64,000 bases of DNA from Argyresthia goedartella (lineage: Eukaryota > Arthropoda > Insecta > Lepidoptera > Argyresthiidae): assembly GCA_949825045.1 (NCBI GenBank), contig OX463809.1, forward strand, positions 9,327,501-9,391,500, written 5' to 3'. Positions within the stretch are counted from its first letter, which is position 1. Each line of letters opens with the position of its first letter. Both the position numbers and the translations under genes were made by a program. Below are positions 29,528 to 40,741 of the stretch, one piece after another. Below the pieces are notes generated by a model that did no database searches, was not told the origin of the DNA, and was given only the letters and a program-made list of their open reading frames with translations.

Positions 29528-30879
29528 TTAGCCAGAATTGGGACGGTTCTAAGGGTCATTTCGATAGAGTAGATTTTGAAAAATGGCTACAAACCCTTAG
29601 AAACTTCTTCTCTAGTTTCAGAGTCGCCTCAATTCTGGATAGTAAACCAACAAAGGACAGTAGACCCTATATTTCCGTTAGAATCGGGGACATCCCTGCT
29701 TCTGGTCTACTCGATTCTGGATCTGCTGTCACTATTCTCGGCAATGATTCTCATAAATTATTGTCGGACCATGGTCTAAAAGTATTTACCGATGATTGTA
29801 TCTCCGTGACTGCTGCTGGAGGCCAGTCCCTTCAAAGTATTGGCTACATCAATCTTCCCATTCACTTTGAAGAACAATTCCACATTATTAAGGGTTACGT
29901 GTTACCAAATGTGGACAGCCCACTTATCCTAGGCATTGACTTTTGGCGGATTTTCAATATTTGTCCCAAATACTTAGGTAGCATCACCTTGTCCAACTCT
30001 TCTTTGGCAGAAATAAGTATCGACAAAAATGAGACTTTTATACAGTCTTACGATAATCTCTCTGATTCACAAAAGTCCACAGCCGATTCAATTATCAGTC
30101 AATTCCAGGAAATCTCCACTGACAGTATGGGCCTTGGTAGAACTAGTCTTATAACTCACCATATCGATACTGGTGACTCTCAACCTATAAGACAACGTTA
30201 CTATCGAATGTCACCTGAGAAGCAGCGAATTTTGGTAGAGCAAGTCGACGAAATGCTAGCGTTAGATGTAGTTGAACCTTGCGAGAGCGCTTGGTCGTCC
30301 CCTGTCCTCATTGTCTATAAAAAGAATGGACAACCTCGCTTTTGCCTCGACAGCCGTAAACTGAATTCGGTCACAAAAAAGGACGCATATAACCTACCCT
30401 ATATAACTGAAATATTAGACAACCTACGCGATGCAAAATTCTTATCTAGCGTAGATTTGTCGAAAGCGTTCTGGCAAATTCCAATAGCTCCAGAAGATCA
30501 AGACAAAACTGCTTTCTATGTTCCAGGCAGAGGAACTCTCCGTTTTAAGACCACTGCTTTCGGTCTCACCAATGCCCCTGCCACTCAACAAAGGCTTGTC
30601 GATCTTCTGTTCGGGAATTTTGATCTAAAGGCGTTCGCATATTTAGATGATATTATTATCATCAGCAGCAGCTTTGAGGAACACGTGTCCTTACTACTAG
30701 GCGTGCTGCATAAATTAAAACAAGCGAACTTATCCATCAACCTTGAAAAATGCAAGTTCTTCAGAAATGAGTTGAAGTACTTGGGTTATGTTGTGGATGC
30801 GCATGGCCTTCGCACTGATCCTGAAAAAGTCGAGGCTATCCTTAATTTCCCAACACCCACAAAAAAAAAAAGATCTTAA
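29500..30879 (+). CDS. pol: Pol part 1: protease and reverse transcriptase of Gypsy element 1
   Basis: Reached by frameshift from gag. An aspartic protease lies at frame residues 57-150, with GLLDSGSAVTILG as active site and LILGIDFW as its C-terminal strand. RT follows: RFCLDSRKLN, SSVDLSKAFWQIPI (first Asp), TTAFGLTNAPA and AFAYLDDIIIIS with the full YLDD pair. The frame ends early at 30879 because of one extra A in an 11-A run at 30861-30871. The rest of Pol continues in another frame from there. Apart from that break, all catalytic residues in this part are kept. Confidence 0.9.
   Translation: MYSYRSKKLISQNWDGSKGHFDRVDFEKWLQTLRNFFSSFRVASILDSKPTKDSRPYISVRIGDIPASGLLDSGSAVTILGNDSHKLLSDHGLKVFTDDCISVTAAGGQSLQSIGYINLPIHFEEQFHIIKGYVLPNVDSPLILGIDFWRIFNICPKYLGSITLSNSSLAEISIDKNETFIQSYDNLSDSQKSTADSIISQFQEISTDSMGLGRTSLITHHIDTGDSQPIRQRYYRMSPEKQRILVEQVDEMLALDVVEPCESAWSSPVLIVYKKNGQPRFCLDSRKLNSVTKKDAYNLPYITEILDNLRDAKFLSSVDLSKAFWQIPIAPEDQDKTAFYVPGRGTLRFKTTAFGLTNAPATQQRLVDLLFGNFDLKAFAYLDDIIIISSSFEEHVSLLLGVLHKLKQANLSINLEKCKFFRNELKYLGYVVDAHGLRTDPEKVEAILNFPTPTKKKRS
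29518..29524 (+). promoter_or_regulatory. -1 ribosomal frameshift heptamer A AAA AAC
   Basis: In the gag frame the codons are CAA AAA AAC TAA, giving a canonical X XXY YYZ slippery site one codon before the gag stop. Pol is in the -1 frame and overlaps gag by 28 bases, so a single -1 slip here fuses Gag to Pol. No stimulatory pseudoknot could be assessed by eye. Confidence 0.85.
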
Positions 30880-32548
30880 ACGCTTCCTTGGAACAGCCAC
30901 GTGGTACCGCCGTTTCGTCCCCAACTTTAGCACTATTGCCGGACCACTCAACCAGCTGACTTCAAGTAAGAAGAACGCACCCAAGTTTCAGTGGACAACT
31001 GAAGCTGATGATGCTTTTAATAAGCTAAAAGAGTGTCTTGTATCAGCCCCGGTTCTCTCTTGTCCCAATTACGATTTACCGTTCGAAGTACACACTGATG
31101 CGAGCAATTTTGGGATTGGTGCCATGCTCACACAAACGATTGATGGTAAAGAACATCCGATTGCATACATGAGTAGGGCGTTGTCGGGATCTGAGAAGAA
31201 CTACAGTATAACCGAGAGGGAGACGCTAGCAGTTTTAACCGCTCTAGAACACTGGCGGTGTTACTTGGAAAACGGAAAAACCTTTACCGTTTACACCGAC
31301 CACTCCGCGCTCAAATGGTTCTTGTCACTGGACAACCCTACCGGAAGACTAGCACGCTGGTGTGTGAGGTTGTCTGCCTTTAATTTCGAACTTAAACATC
31401 GTCGTGGGGTCGATAATGTCATTCCAGATGCACTATCTCGTGCTTTCCCATGTGCTTCTATCAGTACGGTCAACTCTAATTTGACTACTACTGACACATG
31501 GTACAAAAACATTTATAACGGTTGTTTAGAAAAGCCGAACCTCTTTCCTAACTACTTGATCGAAGGTGGTGCTCTCTATCGCCACTCCAAAAATAAGTGC
31601 GAAATGATTTCGGAGTTTTCCTGGAAGGAAGTGGTGCCGAAAGAATTGCGTGACAGCGTCATAGAGGAGAATCATGCTGACCCTACTGCTGCTCACTTGG
31701 GTATTTTCAAGACCTATCGACGCTTACTTCTTCGATACTACTGGCCGGGCATGCACCAAGACGTCGTACGTTTTGTTGGTTCTTGTTCAAAATGTCTCAC
31801 TTACAAACCACAAAACCATCCGACGCTGGGTACGATGGGTCGACCTAAACAATGCTCACGGCCGTTTCAAATGATATCCATTGATTTCATAGGTCCACTT
31901 CCGGTCAGTCGAAAGCAGAATAGTTATATTTTGGTCGTAACATGTTGCTTCTCAAAATATTGCCTTATTTTTCCCATGCGACGCGCTACTTCGGAAGCTG
32001 TCGTCAAGGCTCTGGAGGACTCTGTGTTTCTGGTCCACGGAATCCCACAGACAATATTCCTTGACAATGGTACCCAGTTTATTAGCTCGGTAACAAATAC
32101 CCTCTTTAAGAAATACAAGATACCTAACGTATTCTTCTCTCCGAGATATACTCCGCAAGTAAACACTGTCGAGCGCTATAACAAAACAATAGTTACATGT
32201 ATTTCCACCTACGTGGACAATGACCACAGAACCTGGGACACTAATATTCCCAAAATACAGTATGCCATTAACAACTCCGTCAATGAAGCAACTGGCTACA
32301 CTCCATCGTTCCTCGTGTACGGACGAGAAACGGTTACTTGTGGTTCTCATTATACAGATAACGATCTGGGTGAGGAACTACTATTTCTGCCACGCGACAT
32401 TTACGCTGAAAATCTGGGTCACCTGTCAAAATATTTTGATAAGGTACAGGCATCTCTTTGGCACGCACATAAAAAAAATACGGCGCACTATAATCTTAGG
32501 CGGAAAGAGGCAGAATTCAGCGTAGGCGACATTGTGCTTATGTCTTGA
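30860..32548 (+). pseudogene. pol: Pol part 2: RNase H and integrase of Gypsy element 1
   Basis: It continues Pol in the frame shifted by the A run (KKDLKRFLGTATWYRRFVP). RNase H: EVHTDASNFGIGAML and YTDHSALKWF. Integrase: HHCC zinc domain (HLGIFKTYRRLLLRYYWPG then CSKC), then core residues Asp in ISIDFIGPLP, Asp in IFLDNGTQF and Glu in NTVERYNKT. The frame stops at 32548. Downstream, 32546-32688 in another frame reads LSDKDKYFSKKLAPKY and DLGTWHVKD, so a small deletion near 32543 cut off the C-terminal tail. Confidence 0.88.
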
Positions 32549-32748
32549 GTGATAAAGACAAGTACTTTAGTAAAAAGTTAGCGCCCAAATATACCAAATG
32601 TCGCGTCTCCGCTAAGAAATCACCCTTGGTATACATTTTAGAGGATATGACGGGAAAGGACTTAGGCACCTGGCATGTTAAGGATTAATAAGAATTAGGT
32701 TTTGGATTTTCATTACGTATGAAAACCCTTTACTGGGCGAGGGGGTAT

Positions 32749-33495
32749 TGTAACGTTGTAAGTTACCGTTGTCTTCACTCTATCATTAACTGGTCTTATT
32801 TTAAATTTAAGTAGTAATTCTCTTAATAAAACTACCAAATGAGGCTAGTAATCACAGTATTAATTTTCACGCGCTGTACTAGCAACATTCCACTGTTGAC
32901 AACTCACTCGCTCTGCTATGATTGGCCCGTTTTAAACTAACTAGCCGTGACCGCAACTTGACTTTGCGGCGCCGGCGTCATTCCGAAAACTCACTCAGCA
33001 CTATACGCACGTCCGTCCTACTGGCGCTCTGTAACGGTCCCTTTTTACCGTACGCCGACGAACGACTCTAAACAGTAATTACTTACGTTTAATCATAACG
33101 TACTACTAGTAGTTACGTTTTAGTTTTGTCTGTGCTTCATATTAACCCCGATTGAGTTCGGGGTTCCTGGCACCTCTTCGGGATCACCGCTTTTCCTCGC
33201 TACCCTACGGTTTCCCGGTTCCTGGCACCTCTTCGGGATCACCGCTTTTCCTCGCTACCCTACGGTTTCCCGGTTCCTGACACCGCTTCGGGCTAACCTG
33301 CTTCCCTGCTCCGGCTGCATTCGGACCGTTACTTCTCCGACGTCAGCGGCACTCCGACTACGGCAAAACCCGCAGGGAAGATTCGTTGCTGCGTAACCAG
33401 GGTCAGACTACATTTGGAGAACCCACGTTAAATAAAATTTCTTGTTGGCTACCTATTTGGAATCTTTTTATTCCTCTCCAAGTAGGGACGTCACA
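32749..33495 (+). repeat. 3' LTR of Gypsy element 1
   Basis: 747 bp, apparently identical to 27002-27748 including the 55-bp tandem unit. It is preceded by the purine run GGGCGAGGGGG (32735-32745) and followed by CCGT. Confidence 0.95.
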
Positions 33496-34080
33496 CCGTT
33501 CGGATGCTTCCCGTCGCTGCGACTCAAACCCGGTGGTTCGAGAACTGATGGAATGTCAGCAGAGACGAGAGCCCTCCGGACGATGTCGTTGATCGAGTGG
33601 TGGCGTGAGAGTCTCCCTGCACTTCTAGCACAGTGTAGCCCATGACGTCCCCGCGAATCTACCGACGCACCGCAAACACAGTGGTGCGGTTCGCAGATAT
33701 CGCAACCCAGACGAAGCGCCACGGCTACACGCAGGGAGTTGTCGTCCAGAAGGGTTCCTAAATGCGGAGACGGCAACGCATGCAGCCAAGCACCGGACTC
33801 CGGCTGGGAGACTGCTAGCAGACGAGCAAGTTCCGCTCCCGAGCTCTCCGCTAACAGCCCGTCAATGGACACCTTGCACAGCTCCTCATCCCAGGGGCGC
33901 TGCACATCGGGCTTCTCCGGAACATCTCCCCCCGGACAACAGGCCCGCCACCTCGTCCGCAAAGGGAATGCTAAAACCGTCACCCATCCGAAGAGGCCAA
34001 GAAAGCTGGGAGCTCCGTGTCCTGTAGGCGACGAACGCCGAGACCACCAAACCGTATTGGAAGGGCCGCTTGATCCCATT
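33496..34080 (-). pseudogene. Retroelement C-terminal domain, proximal half
   Basis: The minus-strand frame reads GTLLDDNSLRVAVALRLGCD, a zinc-binding C-x-C...H...C cluster (CVCGASVDSRGRHGLHC) and SINDIVRRALVSADIPSVLE, ending at SDGKHPNG where the LTR element entered. The frame is open for about 200 codons. Continuing across the Gypsy insertion it joins the segment at 26997-26604. Confidence 0.7.
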
Positions 34081-34941
34081 GGTAGGGAGACATTTTCACG
34101 TTCAAAATCATCTCCAACAGATTCATCAACTCGTTGTCATATGAATCTGCCTCCCCCCTTCACAGCCAAACCGGAGCGGTTCGCAAAGTGTATGTTAGCC
34201 TTGGCAGGGACAGACAACTCCGTATAATTGTTAAAGCCACATGAGCGGAAAGCTCCTTAAGGTGTGGTAATTTATAATTTAAAAGGCACAGCCTCCTTAA
34301 GGGAGCTTTTTAAACAAATTGACATACTAATTACTACTAGTCAATTTATGTTAATCTAGCACAAGATAGAACTTGCTGTTAAAAAAAATGTAATTATTTA
34401 TTCCTGCTTATTAATTATAATAAACACGATTTTAACAACTGCAAACGCCGAATTTGACTTATCCCCATTAGATAAGTTGTCACGCTGCGCGGTGACTTAC
34501 GACCCCCATTTTCTGAAAGATGAATGAAACAGAAATCCGTTCATAGAGGATGCAACAATGTGTTTATTTAGATTGAACCCCAGTTTTGTTTATTTGCAAA
34601 TAGAACATTACACTGTTATGTTTCTTTATTAAAAACTGAATTCATTCATTTAATTTATTTTTAGATTTAAGGAGAGGTAACAGAATATGTCCTACCTAAA
34701 TACAACACACTATATTAACTCAGAAGCTATTGTTAACCGCCCATAATTATTTATCTTGGGACAAAAGCTAGAAAGAAAGAAACACACTTCTTTCTTGTAG
34801 GAAACTCACTATAACACTATATGGTTTTATTATTTAAAAACCAAACAACCTATTAACAACATAATTCGTGCTATACTCGTATAAATATTATACAGACACC
34901 ACCACATCACCCATCATGCCTGAAGATGAAACCCATATTCG
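34081..34941. other. No supported gene
   Basis: 34081-34230 may be decayed upstream sequence of the retroelement frame. The rest is AT-rich. An inverted pair TAAAAGGCACAGCCTCCTTAA/AAGGAGCT is partly visible near 34250-34310. Confidence 0.35.
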
Positions 34942-34990
34942 AACAATATGAGCCCTCAATGATGCGCAATCATTGAGGGCTCATATTGTT
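34942..34990. repeat. 22-bp perfect inverted repeat, 5-base loop
   Basis: Arm 34942-34963 begins AACAATATGAGCCCTCAATG and is mirrored exactly at 34969-34990. A second small hairpin (GTTATATCAAT / ATTGATATAAC) overlaps its right edge at about 34988-35016. Confidence 0.9.
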
Positions 34991-35128
34991 ATATCAATGT
35001 CATTAAATTGATATAACAGTGGGCAATCATAGTCATTGTCGCCATTTTCACTAAAACAGAAATAAAAACGTCTCTCGTCTTCTTTTTTCTCTTTTTTTTT
35101 TCTGTAGTTGCCATGCATGAAATCTATA

Positions 35129-35392
35129 CAAGGTGACATTTAATTAGCTGACCATATTTTGGAGATTGATAGCACCGATCATTATGAACAACTTTCCCAA
35201 AGAAACATATGGTCGCAAATGAAATATATTTTTCGTCCCTCAGTACATTGACCCGATCAGCTGATTACAAGTTACTATGGGAGACCCAAAAATTTATTTC
35301 GTTTACGACCATATGTTTCTTGGGGAAAGTTGTTCATAATAATGGGTACTATCATTCTCCAAAATATGGTCAGCTAATTAAATGTCACCTTG
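35129..35392. repeat. MITE with about 90-bp imperfect inverted ends and TA duplications
   Basis: CAAGGTGACATTTAATTAGC at 35129 is mirrored at the right end (35373-35392). The pairing continues inward through CATATGGTCGTAAACGAAAT-like sequence to about 35222 and 35300. TA flanks both sides. The small plus-strand frame inside is chance. Confidence 0.85.
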
Positions 35393-36218
35393 TATAGTAC
35401 GAGAATAGAGACTAGCAGTAAAATTGTACTGAGCAGAAGCATAAAGAAAGGTCATTCATTAATGTTTTTCATTTTTGTTGGTACATTTTCAGAGATTGTC
35501 TCGCGAAGTCGTGATTCGTGAATACATTATGTTTACTAAATATGTGGAGTTGCTATCTTGTTCTAACAAGAAGTACTTTCCATTTCCCAGTCTGTAATCT
35601 ATTGTTTTGTGCAACAAAGAATTGAGATATTGAGTTGAAGATTTTGGCTTACGTACCGGCCTGCCTTGCTTTATTTCATTTTCCTCTTTGGGAAATTCCA
35701 GTGTCAGGCAGCGTTATATTTTGAATATAAATAAATTACATGTTGGGTTGGTGTTGGTTTATTTTTAAAATCCAACTAAAAAAGAGGGGTTTTATAAGTT
35801 TGAAGCGTCGTCTGTCTGTCTGTGTGTCTGTCCGTGGCGGACTGATTTTAATGCGGTTTCTGTAATTGGCAGTACATAAAGTGCACTATCGTTTCAGTTG
35901 GATCAAATTTAATACTTTTAAGGAATCATTAAAGTATCGGGGGTGTTGTATTTTTTCATTTAAAGCTATATTTATTCTTATGTAGAGTATCTACCTATCC
36001 CGGTTTCAGGTAGATATGTACTCCAATTTAATTAATCCGCAGATTTATTTTCAGCGTCTACACGATCGTTGACTATTTAAGTCCCGATTTGATTATAAGG
36101 ACAGACTTAAGGAGCCTTTGTTTCGAACAGAGCAATTAATTAGAAATACCTTTGTGGGGTGTTTTGTCCCTTAAGCGTCACCGCATTTCTGAGGGTTCTT
36201 GGTAAGGTTATCGCGGTC
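35393..36218. other. No supported gene; GTCT-rich repeat
   Basis: GTCTGTCTGTCTGTGTGTCTG at about 35812 marks a dispersed repeat of the same style as 24228. Confidence 0.4.
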
Positions 36219-36256
36219 ATATTGTCTTTCAGGGTAGATACACTGAAAGACAATAT
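36219..36256. repeat. 14-bp perfect inverted repeat
   Basis: ATATTGTCTTTCAG at 36219-36232 is mirrored at 36243-36256 around a 10-base loop. It lies just before the larger fold-back. Confidence 0.85.
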
Positions 36257-36266
36257 TTTTTCTACG

Positions 36267-36460
36267 AAGTATTAAGTATAATATTAGAAATCTAAACTGG
36301 ATTTTTTTCTACAACTGTCAGTTTAAATATGACATAGGCAGTGGAGAGATTTGTCTGCTTTATCTACAAGACAAATCTCTCCACTGCCTATGTCATATTT
36401 AAACTGACAATTGTAGAAAAATTTCCAGTTTAGATTTCTAATATTGAATCTTAATACTTT
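36267..36460. repeat. Fold-back repeat with arms of about 90 bp
   Basis: Left arm 36267-36357 and right arm 36370-36460 are near-perfect reverse complements. The innermost 45 bp (with GACATAGGCAGTGGAGAGAT) appear exact. The 12-base loop is GCTTTATCTACA. It is non-coding. Confidence 0.9.
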
Positions 36461-36929
36461 ATGAAAGTTTTACTATAGTGTAGTCGTTCAACGGACAAAA
36501 ACGCTAATTGCCTAAAAGCGTAAAATTGTGATTCGGCAATAATTGTTTCAATACAGCTGAAAATAGGGGTCTGAAAATCCACCAGTTTGGCATCCGAGAT
36601 AGAAGAATTTTAAACTTAATTTCAACTTTCTTTGGGCATTAAGAAGTATTAGTACAGTTCTAATTGTTTTTCTTGGGTTCCTGATAGTCAAGGCAATGGT
36701 ATTTTATGCCTAATTCCTTTAATGTACTATTTCATAAACCATATAAAAACGTGTAACGTAATATACTCAGAACAGACAATTCGATAGAGATTAATAGGTA
36801 CTTACAATATAATTCAATTCATTCCATATATCACTCTTAATTTACCTGTCAATTATGTACTTAATTATACCTTTATCAAGTCCGTACAAACTAATTCGCT
36901 AGTATCTGTGGCGGTATTGATTATAGTAG

Positions 36930-37369
36930 TATGTGACTGATACATAATGGAGGGCATTATAACTCGAGAGTGGGTTTATGAAACGAGCCGAAGGCGAGTT
37001 TTATAATAATATCACTCAAGAGTTTTAATGCCTAATTATGTACAGTTACATACACTAGTTTATCTACACATATATCATAAGCTCTCTTTGATGTGTTCAG
37101 GAACCGCATGTTTGACCGGCATTGTGGCATTGAGTTGTTTAGCTTGTTCTGTAGTACCAACTTCACAGATAAAGTAGGGGCGGCACGCAGGCGGGCGTTG
37201 GCGTTCGAAATTTGAATGTCATAATATGTAGAAAATATACACATTATGGTCATAATGTTCAATATTCAGATAAGAAATGTGTTTTACAAAGTAGTTTAAC
37301 ATTATGCTGATCGTAACGTGGGGTTTTTGGAGGAAATAAAGAGGGTTTATGATACGTGTGTAGATAAAC
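36930..37369. repeat. TTATCTACAC MITE family, copy C (reverse of copy A)
   Basis: Both modules are present: the CTCGAGAGTG/CACTCAAGAG hairpin module at 36945-37030, then the TTTATCTACACATATATCAT to ATGATACGTGTGTAGATAAA module at 37061-37369. It is the best-preserved two-module copy apart from copy A, in opposite orientation. Confidence 0.8.
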
Positions 37370-37519
37370 GATATAATGTACAGTTGTATACCCAATGTTA
37401 GAATGTGTCAGTTACAATAGAAATAATGCTGATAGAGGTGGTTCTTTAATCTTACAAAAAAATGATATTAAGGTGAAACAACTGAAAGATATTCTTGCAC
37501 TTACTGTTGAAAGAAAAAA
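37370..37519. other. Possible degraded LTR remnant of Gypsy element 2
   Basis: The sequence lies beyond the purine run at 37529-37520 in minus-strand order, where a 3' LTR should start, up to MITE copy C. No matching partner was found next to the PBS, so the identification is positional only. Confidence 0.25.
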
Positions 37520-37843
37520 GCCCCCTCCCAGACCTTGAGACACTGTTTATCTCAGTTAAACATGGCGCAAGGATCTCATTACCACTATGCTACCCATGCT
37601 TTGTCCATATCTACTCTATATGTACGGACATCTCAAATCTTGAGATTGAGCTCTCTCCTGTCTTATCTTATTTATCTACCTAACTATACAACCTCGCACA
37701 CCCGCAACTTATCCTAATTCGTATTACTATATAATATATACATATCTTTTTTTTTTTCCAAACCATGCAAGACCCTTAGATCTACAAAGTAGTTACTCAA
37801 ATTTACAGCCTAAAGCTTACTTATATAACTTTTATACACTATC

Positions 37844-39547
37844 TTATTTGTCTACGCCCTTATTCGTCCTCACATAATACCTGGCTATATTTATAGTATT
37901 GTAGTTACCCAATATCTCATTTGAAACCGGATCTACTAAAGTATAACAGTTCGGATATACCACTGCCGAAATAACATAAGGCCCTTTATACAACAATGAA
38001 AATTTCCGCATGATTTTATGTTCTTTATTTGAACGCACAAAAGTCTTAAGTTTCACATAATCACCTATACGATAGACTTCTAACTTACGCCGTTTGTCTG
38101 CCTGTCGCTTACGTCGTTCACTAGCATTTTTAGAGTTCTCCGTCGCTACATTCCGCACCTGTTCCGTATCTCGCACACTTTGACCTAATAACCATTCATC
38201 GCCTAATTCCTTGTCAATAGTTAACGGTTCCCGCCTACCAAACGCCAACTCATTAGGAGCAAAGCCGGTGCTCGTGTGTTCGATATTATTGTAGCAATTT
38301 TGAATGTCCGGTAACACGTCGACCCAACTTCGATTACTTCCGCCGCAATAAGTTCTAATTAGTCGACCTAGCTCGCGATTCACTCTTTCTACGCTATTAG
38401 AATTTGGACAATACACCGACGAATGAGTGACCCGAATCCCCAGCTGTTTGAGACCAAATTCCCAAATTTTCGATATGAACTGTGGTCCTGAGTCCGTAAT
38501 TATAGTTTCGATAGGTATTTCCCTATGAAATCTCTTTGTACAAGCGAGCACGCTCCTACCTGTCGCTTTCCGCGTTGGATACAATTTAATTACCTTACTG
38601 TACACGTCTTGAATTACATATATATATTGATATCCGAATTTACCTACGGGCAATGGCCCATAAAGGTCCGAGAAAACTTTCTCACCCAACCTTTCCGCCA
38701 ACACCGGTGTACAAGGACCAACGGTATTGTTAGTACTTGGTTTGACCTTTTGACATATGTCACAACTTCTTATCACCGTGCTAATCACCCTACTCATATG
38801 AAGAAAATAATATCTGTCCTTCATCAGTGCTAATATTTTATATCTGCCGTAGTGACCTATTTCTTCATGTATGTGTAATATTAGTTCCTCCTGTAATGCC
38901 TCCGGAATTACTAACAACCGTACGTTCCGCTTCGGCACGTGAAAATATAACGTATCACCTACTAGCTTGTAATTTTCAAACCCTCTCGTTTCCGTATCTA
39001 CCACCCTACGTCTGATACAACCGATAATTCGATTTAACCGCTCATCTTCGCTTTGTAATCTCGCAATGTCCCGTAAACTCGAAATAACACTTGCGGTATT
39101 CGATGCCTGAAACCAGAATATTCCCGGCTGAAAATTTATACTATCATTCATACCTCCAGGTCCCGCTATTTGCCTGCTTAGCGTGTCGGCAATTTGATTA
39201 TCAATCCCTCGCACAAACTCTATGTTGTAATCGAATTGCTCCAAAAACATAATCCATCTAGTTACGCGTGCCCCCAATAAAGTCCGCGACTTAATGAACG
39301 TCAAACTTTTATGATCAGTTCTAATAATAACTTTTTCTCCCCGCAAATATATCTCAAATCGCTTTAAAGTGTATATAACTGCATACATTTCCTGTTCGCT
39401 GACAGCCCATCTCGTTTGAGCTCCCTTAAATGCCTGCGAACAAAACCCTGTAATTCGTTCCTGGCCCAAATCATCTAATTGATAAACATAGCCCCCTATT
39501 CCTAGAGCGCTGGCGTCACATTGAACATAATACGTCTTTCCCGCCAA
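37844..39547 (-). pseudogene. pol: RNase H and integrase region of Pol, Gypsy element 2
   Basis: The 567-codon frame starts with RNase H (YYVQCDASALGIGGYV, EQEMYAVIYTLKRF, IIRTDHKSLTF). Integrase follows: HHCC domain (HIHEEIGHYGRYKILALMKD, then CDICQ), core Asp in FSDLYGPLP, Asp in IITDSGPQF and Glu in NSVERVNREL, and the chromatin-side C-terminus VYRIGDYVKLKTF and LLYKGPYVISAV. It is open throughout, so the downstream half decayed less than the RT. It stops at 37844. Confidence 0.88.
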
Positions 39548-39550
39548 TGG

Positions 39551-40741
39551 CTAACTCAATATTATACTTTCTGAGAATTGTTTTTTTATCTCGTCAAAAG
39601 CACTTTGCACGTGCGCACTCCAAACGAACTTGACTCCAGACCGTAATAAATTGTATAGTGGTTGCGTTAACGTTCCAAAATTTTTTATGAACCTCCGAAA
39701 GTAATTTATGAACCCCAAAAACACCCTCAATTGCCTGACAGTTCTGGGTGACGGATATAATTTAAGTGTTTCAATTTTGTCCGGGTCCATCAGCAAACCT
39801 TGTGTAGACAAAATATGCCCCAATAACTTGACCTTTTTTTGTGCGAACTCGCATTTTTTTAGTTTGCATGTGAAGCCCGCGTCTTTCAATTTACTCAAAA
39901 CCGTGTCCACTTGAGACAAATGCTGATCGAAATCACCCTCAGTTAAAATCGCCAAATTGTCAACAAAATTTAAACAATATGACCTAACCTCTGGCCCTAA
40001 GATTAAGTCCATCGCCCTCGAAAATGAACCCACACTGGTTTTCAACCCCTGAGGTAAAACGTTGTAAACATAACTTCTGCCTTGATATACAAAACCCGTA
40101 TAACGTCTTGATTCGTCTGATAATGGTATAGAAAAATAAGCATCTTTGATATCCAGAATCGCTATATAATTTATCCGGTGACCCGACTGCAATATCTCAC
40201 TCATTAAAGGTGTAGTTTCAACTTCCCCAACCATTCCCGTGTTTAACTGTCGCGCATCTAGTAAAATCCGAACCTCCCCTGACTTCTTTAGTGCACAAGT
40301 CAATGGACTGCTGAAATCCGTAGATTGCCTGCTAATAATACCTATCTGTTCCATTTCTTTCAATCGTTTTGTTACTTTATCGCGATAAGCGAACGGTATG
40401 GGATAGCTTCGTTTTACGAAAGGCGTTTTTATCTCATGTATATATTTATTTGTCTGACCTACCCTATCGCTAAACAACTCTGCATGTTTATTTAACACCG
40501 GCAATAACTTTGTTTTGTGTTCAACAGGTATTGATGAATTATTCACATATTCCTCTATCATATTTCTACTGGTATCTTGGTCCTGTACTTCCATTGTACA
40601 ACAGCAAGAATCCTGATTAGGGCCAGTACCTAATGGTATTTCACACATCCGCCCGGCGCTTCGTATAATTAGCCTCTTATTTCCCTCACACATTAAACTG
40701 GCTCGCGTCTGTTGTATAAAATCAAACCCTAAAATTAAATA
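39551..40741 (-). pseudogene. pol: Reverse transcriptase region of Pol, Gypsy element 2
   Basis: It begins with YLILGFDFIQQ. RT motifs: SSPLTCALKKSGEVRILLDA, IAILDIKDAYFSIPLS (Asp kept), VLPQGLKTSVGSFSRAM and LNFVDNLAIL. The last should be F-V-D-D, but the second Asp is Asn (GAC AAT), so polymerase activity is lost. An RNase H linker (FLGFINYFRRFIKNF) follows. An in-frame TAG at about 39548-39550 separates it from the RNase H frame. Confidence 0.85.

Larger units (their letters stand above)
27002..33495 (+). mobile_element. Gypsy-type LTR retrotransposon 1, young insertion
   Basis: Two LTRs of 747 bp (27002-27748 and 32749-33495) begin TGTAACGTTG and end GACGTCACA. I saw no difference between them. 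CCGT flanks both sides (26998-27001, 33496-33499). TGGCGCCCATAACG follows the left LTR as primer-binding site, and GGGCGAGGGGGTAT precedes the right LTR as polypurine tract. Order gag, protease, RT, RNase H, integrase defines Ty3/Gypsy. No envelope frame exists. Two lesions in pol (A11 run at 30861-30871, small deletion near 32543) make this copy defective despite its youth. Confidence 0.95.

Noticed and set aside
30788..30860. Separate second pol gene starting near 30788
   Set aside because: The homology only begins at the 11-A run, so the second frame is the same Pol shifted by one base, not an independent gene.
31291..32350. Several minus-strand frames of 70-130 codons as genes
   Set aside because: They are antisense shadows of the Gypsy integrase and RNase H coding sequence.
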